Notes: a model not told the origin generated them from the sequence alone. 64,000 bases of DNA from Hymenobacter setariae (GCF_007713685.1 NZ_VMRJ01000006.1:409471-473470), one strand, 5' to 3'. Shown: positions 9,138 through 17,872, numbered from the stretch's first letter. Program-made: numbers and translations.

Positions 9138-9268
9138 AAAGTAAGAGTGTTCAAAGGTACTGACTACCCTGGGCTCGCCATTTCTTCAGCGGCCAGCTAG
9201 AAAAGTAGGCGGAGATTACTATTAGCCGGCGGCGAGTTACTAGGCGCCCACGTCGGGCCCGCCAAATG

Positions 9269-9553
9269 CTAGTGTGGCGATGAGGAAGCCGGCTGATTTG
9301 TAGCCATTGCTGGGCGCAAGGCAGCGCCATCGCCGCTCACGGCTAGTATCAGCATGCCTAGCAGCGCCACGTAGGCTGGGCGGCGTGCCCAGTCGGGCAG
9401 CCACCAGCCCCTAGGTGGCTGCTGAGCAGTAAGCCGAGCCTGAACCCGGGCGTAAAAAAAAGGTCGTGGCTGCGCCCTATGCTGCTTGCGAAGCTGCTGC
9501 AGCAATGCTTCCCATTCCTGGTCGGCGTCGGGCTTACTACCTGAATTAGACAT
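9269..9553 (-). CDS. Small single-pass membrane protein, putative anti-sigma factor
   Basis: 94 residues from the ATG at 9553, which overlaps the stop codon region of the sigma-factor gene by 8 nt (ATGTCTAA), a coupling arrangement. The N-terminal ~55 residues are charged and soluble (DQEWEALLQQLRKQ), followed by one membrane span (AYVALLGMLILAVSG, residues ~61-75) and a short tail. Position and topology fit an anti-sigma factor, but I see no zinc-binding HxxxCxxC motif, so the assignment rests on context. A longer frame begins at 9637 but lies inside the sigma gene. Confidence 0.55.
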   Translation of the reverse strand: MSNSGSKPDADQEWEALLQQLRKQHRAQPRPFFYARVQARLTAQQPPRGWWLPDWARRPAYVALLGMLILAVSGDGAALRPAMATNQPASSSPH

Positions 9554-10181
9554 GGCGAAAGGAGCCTTTAAGGTGCTGGCGCAAGGTGTGCCGTGCCCGG
9601 AATAACAAGGATTCGACTGCCGAGACGGTGGTATCAAGCACTGCTGCTATTTCCTCATAGCTCAGCTCTTGCTCGTGGCGCAACGTAAAAGCCACTTGCT
9701 GCTGGCTAGGTAGGCGGCCAATATGACTCAGCAAAAGCTGTAGCTGCTGCGAGCCTTCTAGCAGCGCCAGCGGATGTACATGGTCGGGCGGTTCGTGCAG
9801 CACTTGGTTGCGTAGCCCTAGTAAGCTAGTGAAATAAGCGAAACGCTTCTTCGCAGCAGCACGCCGGCGGTGCTGTAGCGCCCGTGACGTAGCCAGCCGG
9901 TATAGCCAGGTGCTTAAAGTAGTCTCATTTCGAAAGCGGTCCACCGTTTGGTAAACCTCGACGAAGACCTCTTGGGCTACATCCTCGGCTTCCTCTGCCG
10001 AGCGCAGCAGCGAGAAAGCCGTGCTATACACGCGTTGCTGATAACGTTCTACCAAGGTGCGAAAGGCAATCTCGCTCCCCTGCTGAAGCTGCATTACCAA
10101 TTCAGCATCGGCCCCTACAGTGCCTAGGTCAACAGTGTGCACCGGCTCGAAGCAAAGAGGTAGTGAAAGGCTGTAAGCCAT
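9546..10181 (-). CDS. ECF-family RNA polymerase sigma factor
   Basis: 211 residues. Region 2 is clear (FRTLVERYQQRVYSTAFSLL, then AEDVAQEVFVEVYQTVDRFR, with STWLYRLATSRALQHRR), and region 4 is clear near the C terminus (LSYEEIAAVLDTTVSAVESLLFRARHTLRQHL), a helix-turn-helix that reads the -35-like box. This is the RpoE/ECF type. It is translationally coupled to a small membrane protein likely to restrain it. Targets and signal cannot be read from the sequence. The N terminus (MAYSLSLPLCFEPVHTV) is slightly longer than usual; a downstream start is possible. Confidence 0.92.
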   Translation of the reverse strand: MAYSLSLPLCFEPVHTVDLGTVGADAELVMQLQQGSEIAFRTLVERYQQRVYSTAFSLLRSAEEAEDVAQEVFVEVYQTVDRFRNETTLSTWLYRLATSRALQHRRRAAAKKRFAYFTSLLGLRNQVLHEPPDHVHPLALLEGSQQLQLLLSHIGRLPSQQQVAFTLRHEQELSYEEIAAVLDTTVSAVESLLFRARHTLRQHLKGSFRHV

Positions 10182-10340
10182 AGAAACCAGCGCAGCGTGG
10201 CTGAATAAGGATAGGCGTAGACTAGCAAGTAGGAAGCTAGCAGGGATAATCCTTAGGTGCCAACGCGAGAAAATACTTGCGCAAGCTTATTACTTTTTCA
10301 AGCAAGCTGTTAATTATCAGCACCATTATTTTGAAAAAAA

Positions 10341-10394
10341 GTGCTTTAATCGTGGGGACTGCCCGTAACGCGGCAGCCCCCACGATTAAAGCAC
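10341..10394 (-). terminator. rho-independent terminator of nadE
   Basis: A 17-bp stem (10341-10357 GTGCTTTAATCGTGGGG with 10378-10394), extended inward by CTGCC/GGCAG, followed on the minus strand by a run of seven T (10334-10340). It ends the nadE transcript. Confidence 0.9.
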
Positions 10395-10419
10395 TCATCT
10401 CTGCCCGCTAAAAAGCAGA

Positions 10420-12351
10420 CTAGAGCCCAGCCAACTCCTCGCCAAAACCACCGCTCAGAATGGGGAAGCGCAGCCACGAGCGTGGGTCTACGTTGTAGTC
10501 GTCGAGGTGGAAAGAAGGTGCGTAGCGCTCACGCTTCCACTGGTTGCGGCTCCAGAGCTGATAAAAACGCTTCACGTAGGTGCGTAGCTGGTCAAGCTCA
10601 TACGTTGGCTCCTCGGCCACGAGCTGGGCCAGCACAGCCGCCGGCGATAGGCGGTCGTAGAAGGCCAGCCGCTCGATGCGATTGAGCAGCACATACGGCA
10701 TGAGGTCACGCTCATCGGTTTGCTTGTCGGCCAAGGGGCGTAGCTCGGCGGTGGGTTGCAGGGCATTCACATGGCGCAAGCCTTCGTAGCCGAGGGCCGT
10801 TTGGGCCCAGCGCAGCCACTTTTTAACAAAGTCTTTGTCGACGCCTGCGATGGGGGAGATGCTACCCGCCGTGTCGCCATCCATGGTGCAGTAGCCTACG
10901 CTGGCCTCTGAGCGGTTGCTAGTCGTGATAAGCAGGCAGTTCTGCACGTTTGCTAGCAGCCAGATGCCGGGGGCCCGCACCCGCGCCTGAATATTTTGCA
11001 GCGCTAAGTCGTCGGTTTGCCAGGTAAGCTCGCGGCCCAGCGCGTGTTGAATCTTACCCACGTAGCCGGTCACCTCGTCGTCGATGGTCCAGTCAAAAAA
11101 CCGAGCACCTAGGCTATCGGCTAGCTCTTTTGCCGAGTTTAGTGTGTCTTCCGAAGAATTGACGGTGCCTTGGTAGGCGCAGGTCAGCAGGTGGTTGACA
11201 AGCTGTTGGTTACTAGTCTCTGGTTTTTGGTTTTGCGCTTCGGCCGGGTTGTCTACATCGGTGGCCTGTTGGTGCGCCGCGCCACCGGCGCCCGGCTGTA
11301 CTACTTCGGTTTTCGCTGTATCAAAGGCGCCACTACGGCGCTTAAATTCTTCCTCACCTAGCTCGGCGACACCTAAGCGCACCATTTCGGCCACTGCCAC
11401 AGCGCAAAAGCACGAGTCGGCGCCGCCGCTCAAACTCAGTACAAAGCCTCGACTACGCGCTTTGCGCAGATAGTCAAACAGCCCTAGGCTGATGGCTTGA
11501 TTGAGCTCGCGGTACTCATCGGGCTCGGGCAGCTGCACAATGGACTCAACCACCTCCAGCGGCTCGTCAAAGTCCACATCTACCCATTCTAGGTCTACTT
11601 CTTTAAAGCTTAGCAGCTGGTTGCGCTTGAGCAGGTGCCCATTGCGCGCTACCAATATCTCCCCGTCGTAGATGGTGCGGCCAGCTTCGTTACCCAGCAA
11701 GTTGGCGTAGAGATACGTACAGGCAAAATTGCGCGACGAGTTAAGAACCAGCTTGTAGCGCACATCGGTTTTACTCATAGCAAAGTGGCTGGCTGAGGGG
11801 TTCACTATCAAGTCAACCTTGCCGCGCAGGCGGCAAGCGGGCCGCACGTCGTCGGGCCGCCAGGCGTCTTCACAAATCTCAAAGCCGAACCGCACGCCGT
11901 GGTGCTCAAATGTGAGGTCGCCTAAAGGCCAGCTTTCACCCTCGTGCTCCACAGTCGTTGTTTGCCCAGCCGGCCACGACACAAAAAAGCGCGTCTCGTA
12001 GTGCACTCCGTCATTGGCCAGAAATTGCTTGGCCACGAAACCTAGGATTTCGCCATCGCGCAGCACAGCAGCTGTGTTATAAGTGTAGTGGTGCAGGCGC
12101 ACCGGCAGCCCCACCACTACGCAAATGCCATGCGTGAGTGGCCGAATTTTTTGCAAGTGCGTCATGGCCGCTGCGGGCAGCCAGTCACTCAAAAACAAGT
12201 CCTCGCAGTTGTAGCCCGTCAGGCACAGCTCGGGCAAGCATAGCAACTCCACACCATCGGCCTTAGCCTGCTCGATAGCGGTGCTAATGTTTTGAATATT
12301 ATGATTCCAATCAAACGGAATCTGGTTGAGGGCAGCACCAGCAAGACGCAT
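10420..12351 (-). CDS. nadE: Glutamine-dependent NAD+ synthetase
   Basis: 643 residues from the ATG at 12351 (MRLAGAALNQIPFDWNHN); the frame runs 10 codons further upstream. The N-terminal half is a nitrilase-fold glutaminase (LLCLPELCLTGY with the catalytic Glu region, and GFEICEDAW with the catalytic Cys). The C-terminal half is the ATP-dependent NAD synthase (P-loop LSLSGGADSCFC; later TTSNRSEASVGYCTMDGD). It converts deamido-NAD, ATP and glutamine-derived ammonia to NAD. Between the P-loop and LLTCAYQGTVNSSEDT is a low-complexity stretch of ~45 residues rich in Ala, Gln and Asn (encoded around 11185-11335) that looks like an insertion or expanded linker. Third gene of an apparent rnc-hypothetical-nadE unit. 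Confidence 0.95.
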   Translation of the reverse strand: MRLAGAALNQIPFDWNHNIQNISTAIEQAKADGVELLCLPELCLTGYNCEDLFLSDWLPAAAMTHLQKIRPLTHGICVVVGLPVRLHHYTYNTAAVLRDGEILGFVAKQFLANDGVHYETRFFVSWPAGQTTTVEHEGESWPLGDLTFEHHGVRFGFEICEDAWRPDDVRPACRLRGKVDLIVNPSASHFAMSKTDVRYKLVLNSSRNFACTYLYANLLGNEAGRTIYDGEILVARNGHLLKRNQLLSFKEVDLEWVDVDFDEPLEVVESIVQLPEPDEYRELNQAISLGLFDYLRKARSRGFVLSLSGGADSCFCAVAVAEMVRLGVAELGEEEFKRRSGAFDTAKTEVVQPGAGGAAHQQATDVDNPAEAQNQKPETSNQQLVNHLLTCAYQGTVNSSEDTLNSAKELADSLGARFFDWTIDDEVTGYVGKIQHALGRELTWQTDDLALQNIQARVRAPGIWLLANVQNCLLITTSNRSEASVGYCTMDGDTAGSISPIAGVDKDFVKKWLRWAQTALGYEGLRHVNALQPTAELRPLADKQTDERDLMPYVLLNRIERLAFYDRLSPAAVLAQLVAEEPTYELDQLRTYVKRFYQLWSRNQWKRERYAPSFHLDDYNVDPRSWLRFPILSGGFGEELAGL

Positions 12352-12373
12352 AAGGGTAAAGGCTAATTCTGAA

Positions 12374-12991
12374 TTAAACAAAGCGGACGCTTCCCTTACG
12401 AGTAGAGGTTCGGCGTTTGCTTTCCTGTATTACGTCATTCGCAAGGGTGCAGGCCGCTTTATAAGCTAGTGGAGCCCTAGATGAGGACTGCAATTCTTTG
12501 ATAATATCGTCAGCTACCGTAAGCAATTCTTCCGGCTCGGGTGGCCAACTGGCGTAATAAAAAGTAGCATCAACGTACACCGGCGCACACAGCAAACGGA
12601 ATGGCCTGAAGAAGCTTGTTGCAAACTTCCAGTGTTTAGCCTGATGCTGCTGGGCCCGCCAAGCCTGCATAAGCAACTCATAATCGTAACTAGGAGGCTC
12701 AAAAAATACTCGAACCATGAGGTATCTTTCGTCATGCCAGCCAAATGATATTTCTACGGCATAGTCTTGTATTGTCCCTATCATAGCCACTGGCATTGTG
12801 GCGGCTCCTCCTGTTAGCTTGGCTGCGAATGCTTGGTGGGTGGGCTTGAATCCCCAACGAGCTAGGTTAACTAACGGGGCCTTCGTTAAAGCTTCTAGCT
12901 TGCGCCTAGGTAGCCAGCGGTTTTCCTGTATCCAAAAAAGCCAGCGAATACCTCCGAGTATTGCCAAGGCTATAAGGATACCAAGGAGCAT
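12374..12991 (-). CDS. Hypothetical protein with N-terminal membrane anchor
   Basis: 205 residues, not recognised. One N-terminal span (MLLGILIALAILGGIRWLFWI) followed by a basic, mixed alpha/beta soluble part with several Trp/Tyr/Phe-rich strands (VEISFGWHDERYLMVRVFF, ATSFFRPFRLLC, VDATFYYASWPPEP) and a basic tail. It ends 22 nt upstream of the nadE start and begins 25 nt after rnc, all on the minus strand, so it is probably co-transcribed with them. The real start could be here or a few codons later. No functional prediction. Confidence 0.6.
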   Translation of the reverse strand: MLLGILIALAILGGIRWLFWIQENRWLPRRKLEALTKAPLVNLARWGFKPTHQAFAAKLTGGAATMPVAMIGTIQDYAVEISFGWHDERYLMVRVFFEPPSYDYELLMQAWRAQQHQAKHWKFATSFFRPFRLLCAPVYVDATFYYASWPPEPEELLTVADDIIKELQSSSRAPLAYKAACTLANDVIQESKRRTSTRKGSVRFV

Positions 12992-13016
12992 CGCTATTGG
13001 CTACCAGTAAGCTATA

Positions 13017-13751
13017 CTACACCCCTAGGGCCGCTAGTGCCCGCTCGGCCGCTAGTTGCTCCGCCTGCTTTTTATTGAGGCCCATGCCAGTGGCTACTAC
13101 CTCGTCGTTGAGTAGCACAGTGGCCGTAAACTCCATCACGCCACCCGGGCGGGGCTCGCCGCTGATTTCGTAGCGCACGTTTTTACCATTGCGCTGCGCC
13201 CACTCAATAAGCTTGCTCTTGTAGTTAGAGGTCGTAGTGGTCAGAGTGTTAACATCTACAAATGGCTTGATGAGACCTTTTAGCACGAACTTACGGGCTG
13301 CTTTATACCCTAGGTCCAGGTACACAGCGCCAACCAAAGCTTCGAGCGCATTGCCGTTTACTGAGCGCGAGCGGGCGGCTCGCGCTTGGGTGCTATCGAG
13401 CTGCACTAGTTTGTCGAGGCCCAGCTTTAACGCAATGGCATTCAAGCTCTCCCGGTTGACGATGCGCGAGCGGGTTTCGGTGAGAAAGCCTTCTTGTTCA
13501 TAGGGAAACTTGCGAAATAGGTACTCAGCCACTACGGTGCCTAGTACCGCATCGCCCAAAAATTCCAGCCGCTCATTGCTCTGGTGGCGGCCTGCACCGG
13601 GCTCGGCCCGCACTACCGACGAGTGTGTAAACGCTAGCTGATACAACCGCGCATTTTGCGGGTCTTGGCCAATGACCGTAGCTACGGCCTGCCGAAACTG
13701 CTTGTCGCTGCCCAGCAGCCGCCGAAACAGGCCGAAGAGGGGAAGGGGCAT
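13017..13751 (-). CDS. rnc: Ribonuclease III
   Basis: 244 residues. The RNase III signature NERLEFLGDAVLGTVVAEYLF is at residues ~79-99, with the second acidic cluster in GNALEALVGAVYLDLGY, both of which bind the catalytic metal ions. The C-terminal ~75 residues are a double-stranded RNA-binding domain (NYKSKLIEWAQRNGKNVRYEISGE ... AAERALAALG). It cuts double-stranded RNA such as rRNA precursors. It follows fabF (184 nt upstream, separated by a dispersed inverted repeat), a common acpP-fabF-rnc order in Bacteroidota. Confidence 0.97.
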   Translation of the reverse strand: MPLPLFGLFRRLLGSDKQFRQAVATVIGQDPQNARLYQLAFTHSSVVRAEPGAGRHQSNERLEFLGDAVLGTVVAEYLFRKFPYEQEGFLTETRSRIVNRESLNAIALKLGLDKLVQLDSTQARAARSRSVNGNALEALVGAVYLDLGYKAARKFVLKGLIKPFVDVNTLTTTTSNYKSKLIEWAQRNGKNVRYEISGEPRPGGVMEFTATVLLNDEVVATGMGLNKKQAEQLAAERALAALGV

Positions 13752-13788
13752 ACCGATGAGGTAAAAATTTACGCTATTAAAACGAAAA

Positions 13789-13909
13789 TGTCATGCTGAG
13801 CAAGTGCAGCGGCATCGAAGCATCTCGCGTGGAGTACTAACATTTACGTTAGAAATTTACGGCTCCAGATGAGATGCTTCGATACCGCTGCGCTGCGCTC
13901 AGCATGACA
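13789..13909. repeat. 121-bp imperfect inverted repeat between fabF and rnc
   Basis: Outer arms are perfect (13789-13801 TGTCATGCTGAGC and its complement ending at 13909). A second pair of ~20-bp arms lies inside (CGAAGCATCTC and GAGATGCTTCG core), and the AT-rich centre can also fold. It resembles dispersed palindromic elements of Bacteroidota intergenic DNA. Degenerate half copies appear near 49808-49835 and 61638-61655. Confidence 0.7.
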
Positions 13910-13935
13910 GATTAAGGGGGTATATACCGGCCCGG

Positions 13936-15192
13936 CTACTCAGCCAAGCGGCGGAATACTACCGTCGTGTTGTGGCCGCCAAACCCGAAGGTGTTGCTAA
14001 CGGCCACGTTTACCTCGCGCGCTTGCGCCACGTTGGGCGTAAAGTTCAGCGCTTGGTTGATTTCTGGGTCGGGCGTGTGCAGGTTGATAGTAGGAGGTAC
14101 CAAGCCGTGCTGGATAGCCAAAATGGAAGCTACCGCCTCAATGCCGCCCGCGCCACCTAGTAAGTGGCCAGTCATGCTTTTGGTTGAGGAGATATTGAGT
14201 TTAGGCGCGTGCTCCCCAAAAACGGTTTCAATGGCCTTAATCTCAGCACCATCACCTAGGGGTGTGCTCGTGCCGTGGGTGTTGATGTAGTCAACCTCCT
14301 CGGGCCGGATACCAGCATCGCGCAAGGCATTTTGCATTACTAGTACTACGCCCGAGCCGCTGGGGTCGGGGGCCGTGATGTGGTACGCATCCGACGACAT
14401 GCCACCGCCGATGAGCTCGGCGTAAATCTTAGCGCCGCGTGCCTTAGCGTGCTCATACTCTTCGAGCACCAGTGCGCCCGAGCCTTCACCCAGCACAAAG
14501 CCGTCGCGCTCCTTATCGTAGGGACGCGATGCCGAGGCGGGGTCATCGTTGCGCTCGCTCATGGCTTTCAGGGCATTGAAACCACCCACACCCGATTCGG
14601 TGATGGCAGCTTCGGAGCCGCCCGTAACGATAACATCGGCCAGACCTAGGCGCAGGTTATTGAAGGCCGCGATGATAGCGTCGTTCGACGAGGCGCAGGC
14701 CGAAGTCGTCACATAATTAGGCCCGCGGAAACCGTTTTTGATGGAAATATTGCCCGACGACGAGTCGGCAATCATGCGCGGAATAAAGAACGGTGAGTAG
14801 CGGGGGGTACCGTCGCCGCGCTCAAACTGGAAGCATTCTTCCTGCAGCGATTTAAGCCCGCCAATGCCCGAGCCCCAGATTACGCCCACCCGGTCCTTAT
14901 CGACGCCGCTCGTGAGCAAGCCCGCATCGGCGATAGCCTCGTCCGAAGCAATGACGGCGAACTGCGTAAACAAGTCCATTTTCGGGCCTTGCTTGCGCTC
15001 GAAGTAATCGAGAGGATTATAGTTCTTTACCTCGCAGGCAAAGCGCGTTTTGAATTTGGTAGCGTCGAAGCGCGTGATGGGGGCAGCCCCGCTTACGCCA
15101 TTTTTTAGCCCCTCCCAGTATGCGGGAGCAGTGCTGCCCAGGGGTGTAATGGCCCCGATACCGGTTACAACGACGCGGCGAATTGACGACAT
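13936..15192 (-). CDS. fabF: 3-oxoacyl-[acyl-carrier-protein] synthase II
   Basis: 418 residues, standard length. The start SSIRRVVVTGIGAITPLGS is typical. The catalytic Cys lies in YVTTSACASSNDAI and the two catalytic His in NTHGTSTPLGD and KSMTGHLLGGAGGIEA; the Gly-rich end NTFGFGGHNTTVVF is also present. It elongates acyl-ACP with malonyl-ACP in type II fatty acid synthesis. It lies 195 nt downstream of acpP on the same strand, with a GC-rich hairpin between them. Confidence 0.97.
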   Translation of the reverse strand: MSSIRRVVVTGIGAITPLGSTAPAYWEGLKNGVSGAAPITRFDATKFKTRFACEVKNYNPLDYFERKQGPKMDLFTQFAVIASDEAIADAGLLTSGVDKDRVGVIWGSGIGGLKSLQEECFQFERGDGTPRYSPFFIPRMIADSSSGNISIKNGFRGPNYVTTSACASSNDAIIAAFNNLRLGLADVIVTGGSEAAITESGVGGFNALKAMSERNDDPASASRPYDKERDGFVLGEGSGALVLEEYEHAKARGAKIYAELIGGGMSSDAYHITAPDPSGSGVVLVMQNALRDAGIRPEEVDYINTHGTSTPLGDGAEIKAIETVFGEHAPKLNISSTKSMTGHLLGGAGGIEAVASILAIQHGLVPPTINLHTPDPEINQALNFTPNVAQAREVNVAVSNTFGFGGHNTTVVFRRLAE

Positions 15193-15313
15193 AAAGCAGA
15201 CGCCGGTGGGCGGCGTAATTTAGTTGGGTTAGCTGATGGGCCGGTAGCTACCGGCTACCAGCTTCTTAGGCTTGGATAAGCTGCTAGCTAACAGCTAGCG
15301 CAGTAAACAGCAA

Positions 15314-15340
15314 AACCGGCCGGCGGCGTGCCGGCCGGTT
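15314..15340 (-). terminator. GC-rich hairpin between acpP and fabF
   Basis: 11-bp perfect stem (15314-15324 AACCGGCCGGC with 15330-15340) and 5-nt loop, with a short T tract on the minus strand. It may trim or partly stop the acpP transcript, giving more acpP than fabF mRNA. That role is inferred. Confidence 0.6.
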
Positions 15341-15387
15341 CAGGCAATTTCTTAGACAATACGCTCTGACGAGCGCAGGGTAGAAAC

Positions 15388-15624
15388 TTACTTAGCGTGC
15401 TCTTCGAGGTAGCTAACGGCTTGACCCACAGTCTGAATGTTCTCAGCCTGGTCGTCGGGAATGCTAACGTTGAATTCTTTCTCGAACTCCATGATTAGCT
15501 CCACGGTGTCGAGCGAGTCGGCACCTAGGTCGTTGGTGAAGCTGGCTTCCGGAGTTACTTCCGAGGCTTCAACGCCCAGCTTGTCGATAATGATGGCTTT
15601 TACTTTTTCGGCGATTTCAGACAT
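15388..15624 (-). CDS. acpP: Acyl carrier protein
   Basis: 78 residues, acidic, with the phosphopantetheine attachment motif DLGADSLDTVELIMEFEKEF (the Ser in DSL is the modified residue, about residue 37). It carries growing acyl chains in fatty acid and phospholipid synthesis. It precedes fabF in the same direction, the standard Bacteroidota arrangement. Confidence 0.98.
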   Translation of the reverse strand: MSEIAEKVKAIIIDKLGVEASEVTPEASFTNDLGADSLDTVELIMEFEKEFNVSIPDDQAENIQTVGQAVSYLEEHAK

Positions 15625-15742
15625 TGCAGTCGTGGGTTAAGAGGAAACTTGACTGCAAAGTAACGTCACTTTTTTTATCCGCCCCGCGAAAGTGCTTTTT
15701 GCAGCACGTACAAGATTTTGGCTCCTACCTTTTCGGGAGTCC

Positions 15743-15771
15743 TTGCCGGGCCGGCAAAATCCGTAGCTTTG
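15743..15771 (+). promoter_or_regulatory. Bacteroidota-type promoter for the IPExxxVDY-pyk unit
   Basis: TTG at 15743-15745, 18-nt spacer, TAGCTTTG at 15764-15771, a full match to the TTG-N19-TAnnTTTG pattern. The ATG at 15801 follows about 24 nt after the expected transcription start. Confidence 0.75.
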
Positions 15772-15800
15772 CAGCTTGCCGCCGCCTACCGCTCCCCCTG

Positions 15801-16226
15801 ATGACCCTGACCCTGGACGCTGAGTATGACTGCGATTTTGCGCTTTTTGGCCTCGTGTCCAGCACCCACGATTATACGCTGGCCTGGGCCTTCAACCGCT
15901 TTCTCCGCTTGCGCCTAGTGCGGCAACCCGACTTTGTGCTAAACCTGGTGCAGCAGGGGCCATTGGCCTTTAGCTACTACCTCTACGCCAAGGAGGCCCT
16001 TACTTTGCGGCTGTTTCGCAACCGGGCCCTGCCGCCTTCTACTTTAGCCAAGCCTTTTTTAGCGCCTGATATTCGCGAGTACGACTATCTGCTGCAAGTG
16101 CAGGGCGGGGCCGACGAACTGGCCGGTACCGAACTGCTCGACCGCCTCACCGCAGTGCCGGCTGTACGGTACGCCAGCGAATTAGACCCCTACGAACTCA
16201 AATACAAGGAAAACCTGATTTTTTAA
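15801..16226 (+). CDS. IPExxxVDY family protein
   Basis: 141 residues from the ATG at 15801 (MTLTLDAEYDCDFALFGL), chosen because the promoter at 15743-15771 lies inside the longer open frame that begins at 15624. The body (STHDYTLAWAFNRFLRLRL, FSYYLYAKEALTLRLFRN, DIREYDYLLQVQG) and position 14 nt before pyk match the IPExxxVDY family of Bacteroidota, small proteins of unknown function found next to pyruvate kinase. Here the motif region reads PYELKYKENLIF at the end. Function is unknown; the conserved linkage suggests a role linked to pyk expression or activity. Confidence 0.8.
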   Translation: MTLTLDAEYDCDFALFGLVSSTHDYTLAWAFNRFLRLRLVRQPDFVLNLVQQGPLAFSYYLYAKEALTLRLFRNRALPPSTLAKPFLAPDIREYDYLLQVQGGADELAGTELLDRLTAVPAVRYASELDPYELKYKENLIF

Positions 16227-16240
16227 CGTCTCTCTCCCGC

Positions 16241-17683
16241 ATGGACCCCATTTCCACTTCGTTCAATAAAACAAAAATTGTGGCCACCGTTGGCCCCGCG
16301 TCCAACACCTATGAGCGGCTGGGCATGCTCATTCGCGAGGGAGTTGATGTGTTCCGACTCAATTTTTCGCACGGCGCCCACGATGAGCATCTCTCAGTTA
16401 TCAATACCGTGCGCCGCCTCAATAAAGACCTACGTACCAACGTAGGCCTGCTGCAGGACTTGCAGGGCCCCAAGATTCGCCTAGGTGAGGTAGAAGGAGG
16501 CCAGGTGGAGATTAAGCCTGGTGATAAAATCACGATTGTGGCTGGCGAAAAAGAAGTCAGCACGGCCACGCGCCTGGCGACTATCTACCTAGGCCTGCCC
16601 CGCGATGTGAAACCCGGCGACAGCATCTTGCTCGATGACGGCAAACTAGAGCTACGCGTGCTTGCTACCGACCGCGAAAAAGAAGTGGAGTGCGAAGTCA
16701 TCTACGGAGGCATTGTGAAGCCGCGTAAGGGCATCAACCTGCCCGACTCGGAGGTATCGGCCCCGAGCATGACGGAAAAGGACATCGAGGACTTGAAGTT
16801 TGGCCTTGAGAACGACGTAGACTGGGTAGCCCTGAGCTTCGCTCGCCGCGCCGATGACATCCGCTTTATCAAGAACATTATTGCTGAATCGGGCAAAACG
16901 ACGCGTGTAGTCGCCAAGATTGAGACGCCCGACGGCCTGCGTAACATCGACGAGATTATTGCCCTCACCGACGCCGTAATGGTGGCCCGCGGCGACCTAG
17001 GCGTGGAAGTGAAGATGGAAGAGGTGCCGATGGCACAGAAGATGATAATCGAGAAGTGCAACAAAGCCGGTAAACCCGTCATTGTGGCCACGCAAATGAT
17101 GGAGTCGATGATAACGGCCCCGCGCCCCACGCGTGCCGAAACCAGCGACGTTGCCAACGCCGTTATCGACGGTGCTGATGCTGTAATGCTCTCGGCCGAA
17201 ACCGCCGTAGGCCAATACCCAGCCGAAGTTATCCGCTCGATGGTAGCCACCATCAAGAGCGTGGAAAGCCGCAGCCCCAAGCTGTTTAATAAGTGGTGGC
17301 CTGTTGATGCTACGTCACCTAGCTTCATGGCCGATAGTGTGTTGTCGGCAGCTTGCCACTTAGCCAAGAACACCGGTGCCAAAGTGATTACTGGCATGAC
17401 TCATCGTGGCTACACGGCTTTCCAGATTTCGAAGTATCGCCCCAAAGCCGATATTTTCATCTTCACCGACGACCGCGCTCTACTCACCGTGCTGAGCTTG
17501 GTGTGGGGTGTGCGCTCGTTCTACTACGACCGCTTTAATAGCACCGACAGCACAATTGCTGACATTCGCTACGTGCTCACTACCACCGGCCACCTGCAAA
17601 AAGGTGACGTGTTCATCAATACCGCCACGTTGCCGATTACCGATAAAGGCCGCGCCAACATGGTAAAAGTAAGCGTGGCATAA
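16241..17683 (+). CDS. pyk: Pyruvate kinase
   Basis: 480 residues. The N-terminal NKTKIVATVGPAS and FRLNFSHG, the QDLQGPKIRLGE beta-domain entry, the active-site signature VVAKIETPDGL with the catalytic Lys, ARGDLGVEV, and ATQMMESMITAPRPTRAE are all present, followed by the C-terminal regulatory domain. It makes pyruvate and ATP from phosphoenolpyruvate, the last step of glycolysis. It follows an IPExxxVDY gene by 14 nt and ends at a strong terminator (17703-17733). Confidence 0.98.
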   Translation: MDPISTSFNKTKIVATVGPASNTYERLGMLIREGVDVFRLNFSHGAHDEHLSVINTVRRLNKDLRTNVGLLQDLQGPKIRLGEVEGGQVEIKPGDKITIVAGEKEVSTATRLATIYLGLPRDVKPGDSILLDDGKLELRVLATDREKEVECEVIYGGIVKPRKGINLPDSEVSAPSMTEKDIEDLKFGLENDVDWVALSFARRADDIRFIKNIIAESGKTTRVVAKIETPDGLRNIDEIIALTDAVMVARGDLGVEVKMEEVPMAQKMIIEKCNKAGKPVIVATQMMESMITAPRPTRAETSDVANAVIDGADAVMLSAETAVGQYPAEVIRSMVATIKSVESRSPKLFNKWWPVDATSPSFMADSVLSAACHLAKNTGAKVITGMTHRGYTAFQISKYRPKADIFIFTDDRALLTVLSLVWGVRSFYYDRFNSTDSTIADIRYVLTTTGHLQKGDVFINTATLPITDKGRANMVKVSVA

Positions 17684-17702
17684 GGTCTAGTTTATTAGCT
17701 GC

Positions 17703-17733
17703 AAAAAGGCCGCCCAAACAGGGCGGCCTTTTT
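17703..17733 (+). terminator. rho-independent terminator of pyk
   Basis: 13-bp perfect stem (17703-17715 AAAAAGGCCGCCC with 17721-17733), 5-nt loop, stem ending in five T. Confidence 0.92.
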
Positions 17734-17776
17734 AGTGGCTAAGCATGGATAATGCAGCTTCAGTAAGCTTAAACGC

Positions 17777-17808
17777 AGTAAGCCCCGCCGGTAGGGGCGG
17801 GGCTTACT
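17777..17808 (-). terminator. hairpin downstream of rpsT
   Basis: 13-bp perfect stem (17777-17789 AGTAAGCCCCGCC with 17796-17808), 6-nt loop, placed 65 nt after the rpsT stop on the minus strand. There is no clear T tract, so termination is likely but not certain. Confidence 0.6.
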
Positions 17809-17872
17809 GATAAGAGGCGCGGGACCAAACGGTGGGGCGGCAGAGTTTGGCCCCGCTAGAACCCGTCTCGCG

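Noticed and set aside
9269..9637. Longer 122-residue frame for the sigma-factor partner
   Set aside because: Its first 28 codons are inside the sigma gene; the ATG overlapping the sigma stop is a better start.
16702..17397. 231-residue minus-strand frame in pyk
   Set aside because: Complete overlap with a canonical pyruvate kinase; Ser/Ala/Thr-rich translation typical of antisense shadows in GC-rich DNA.
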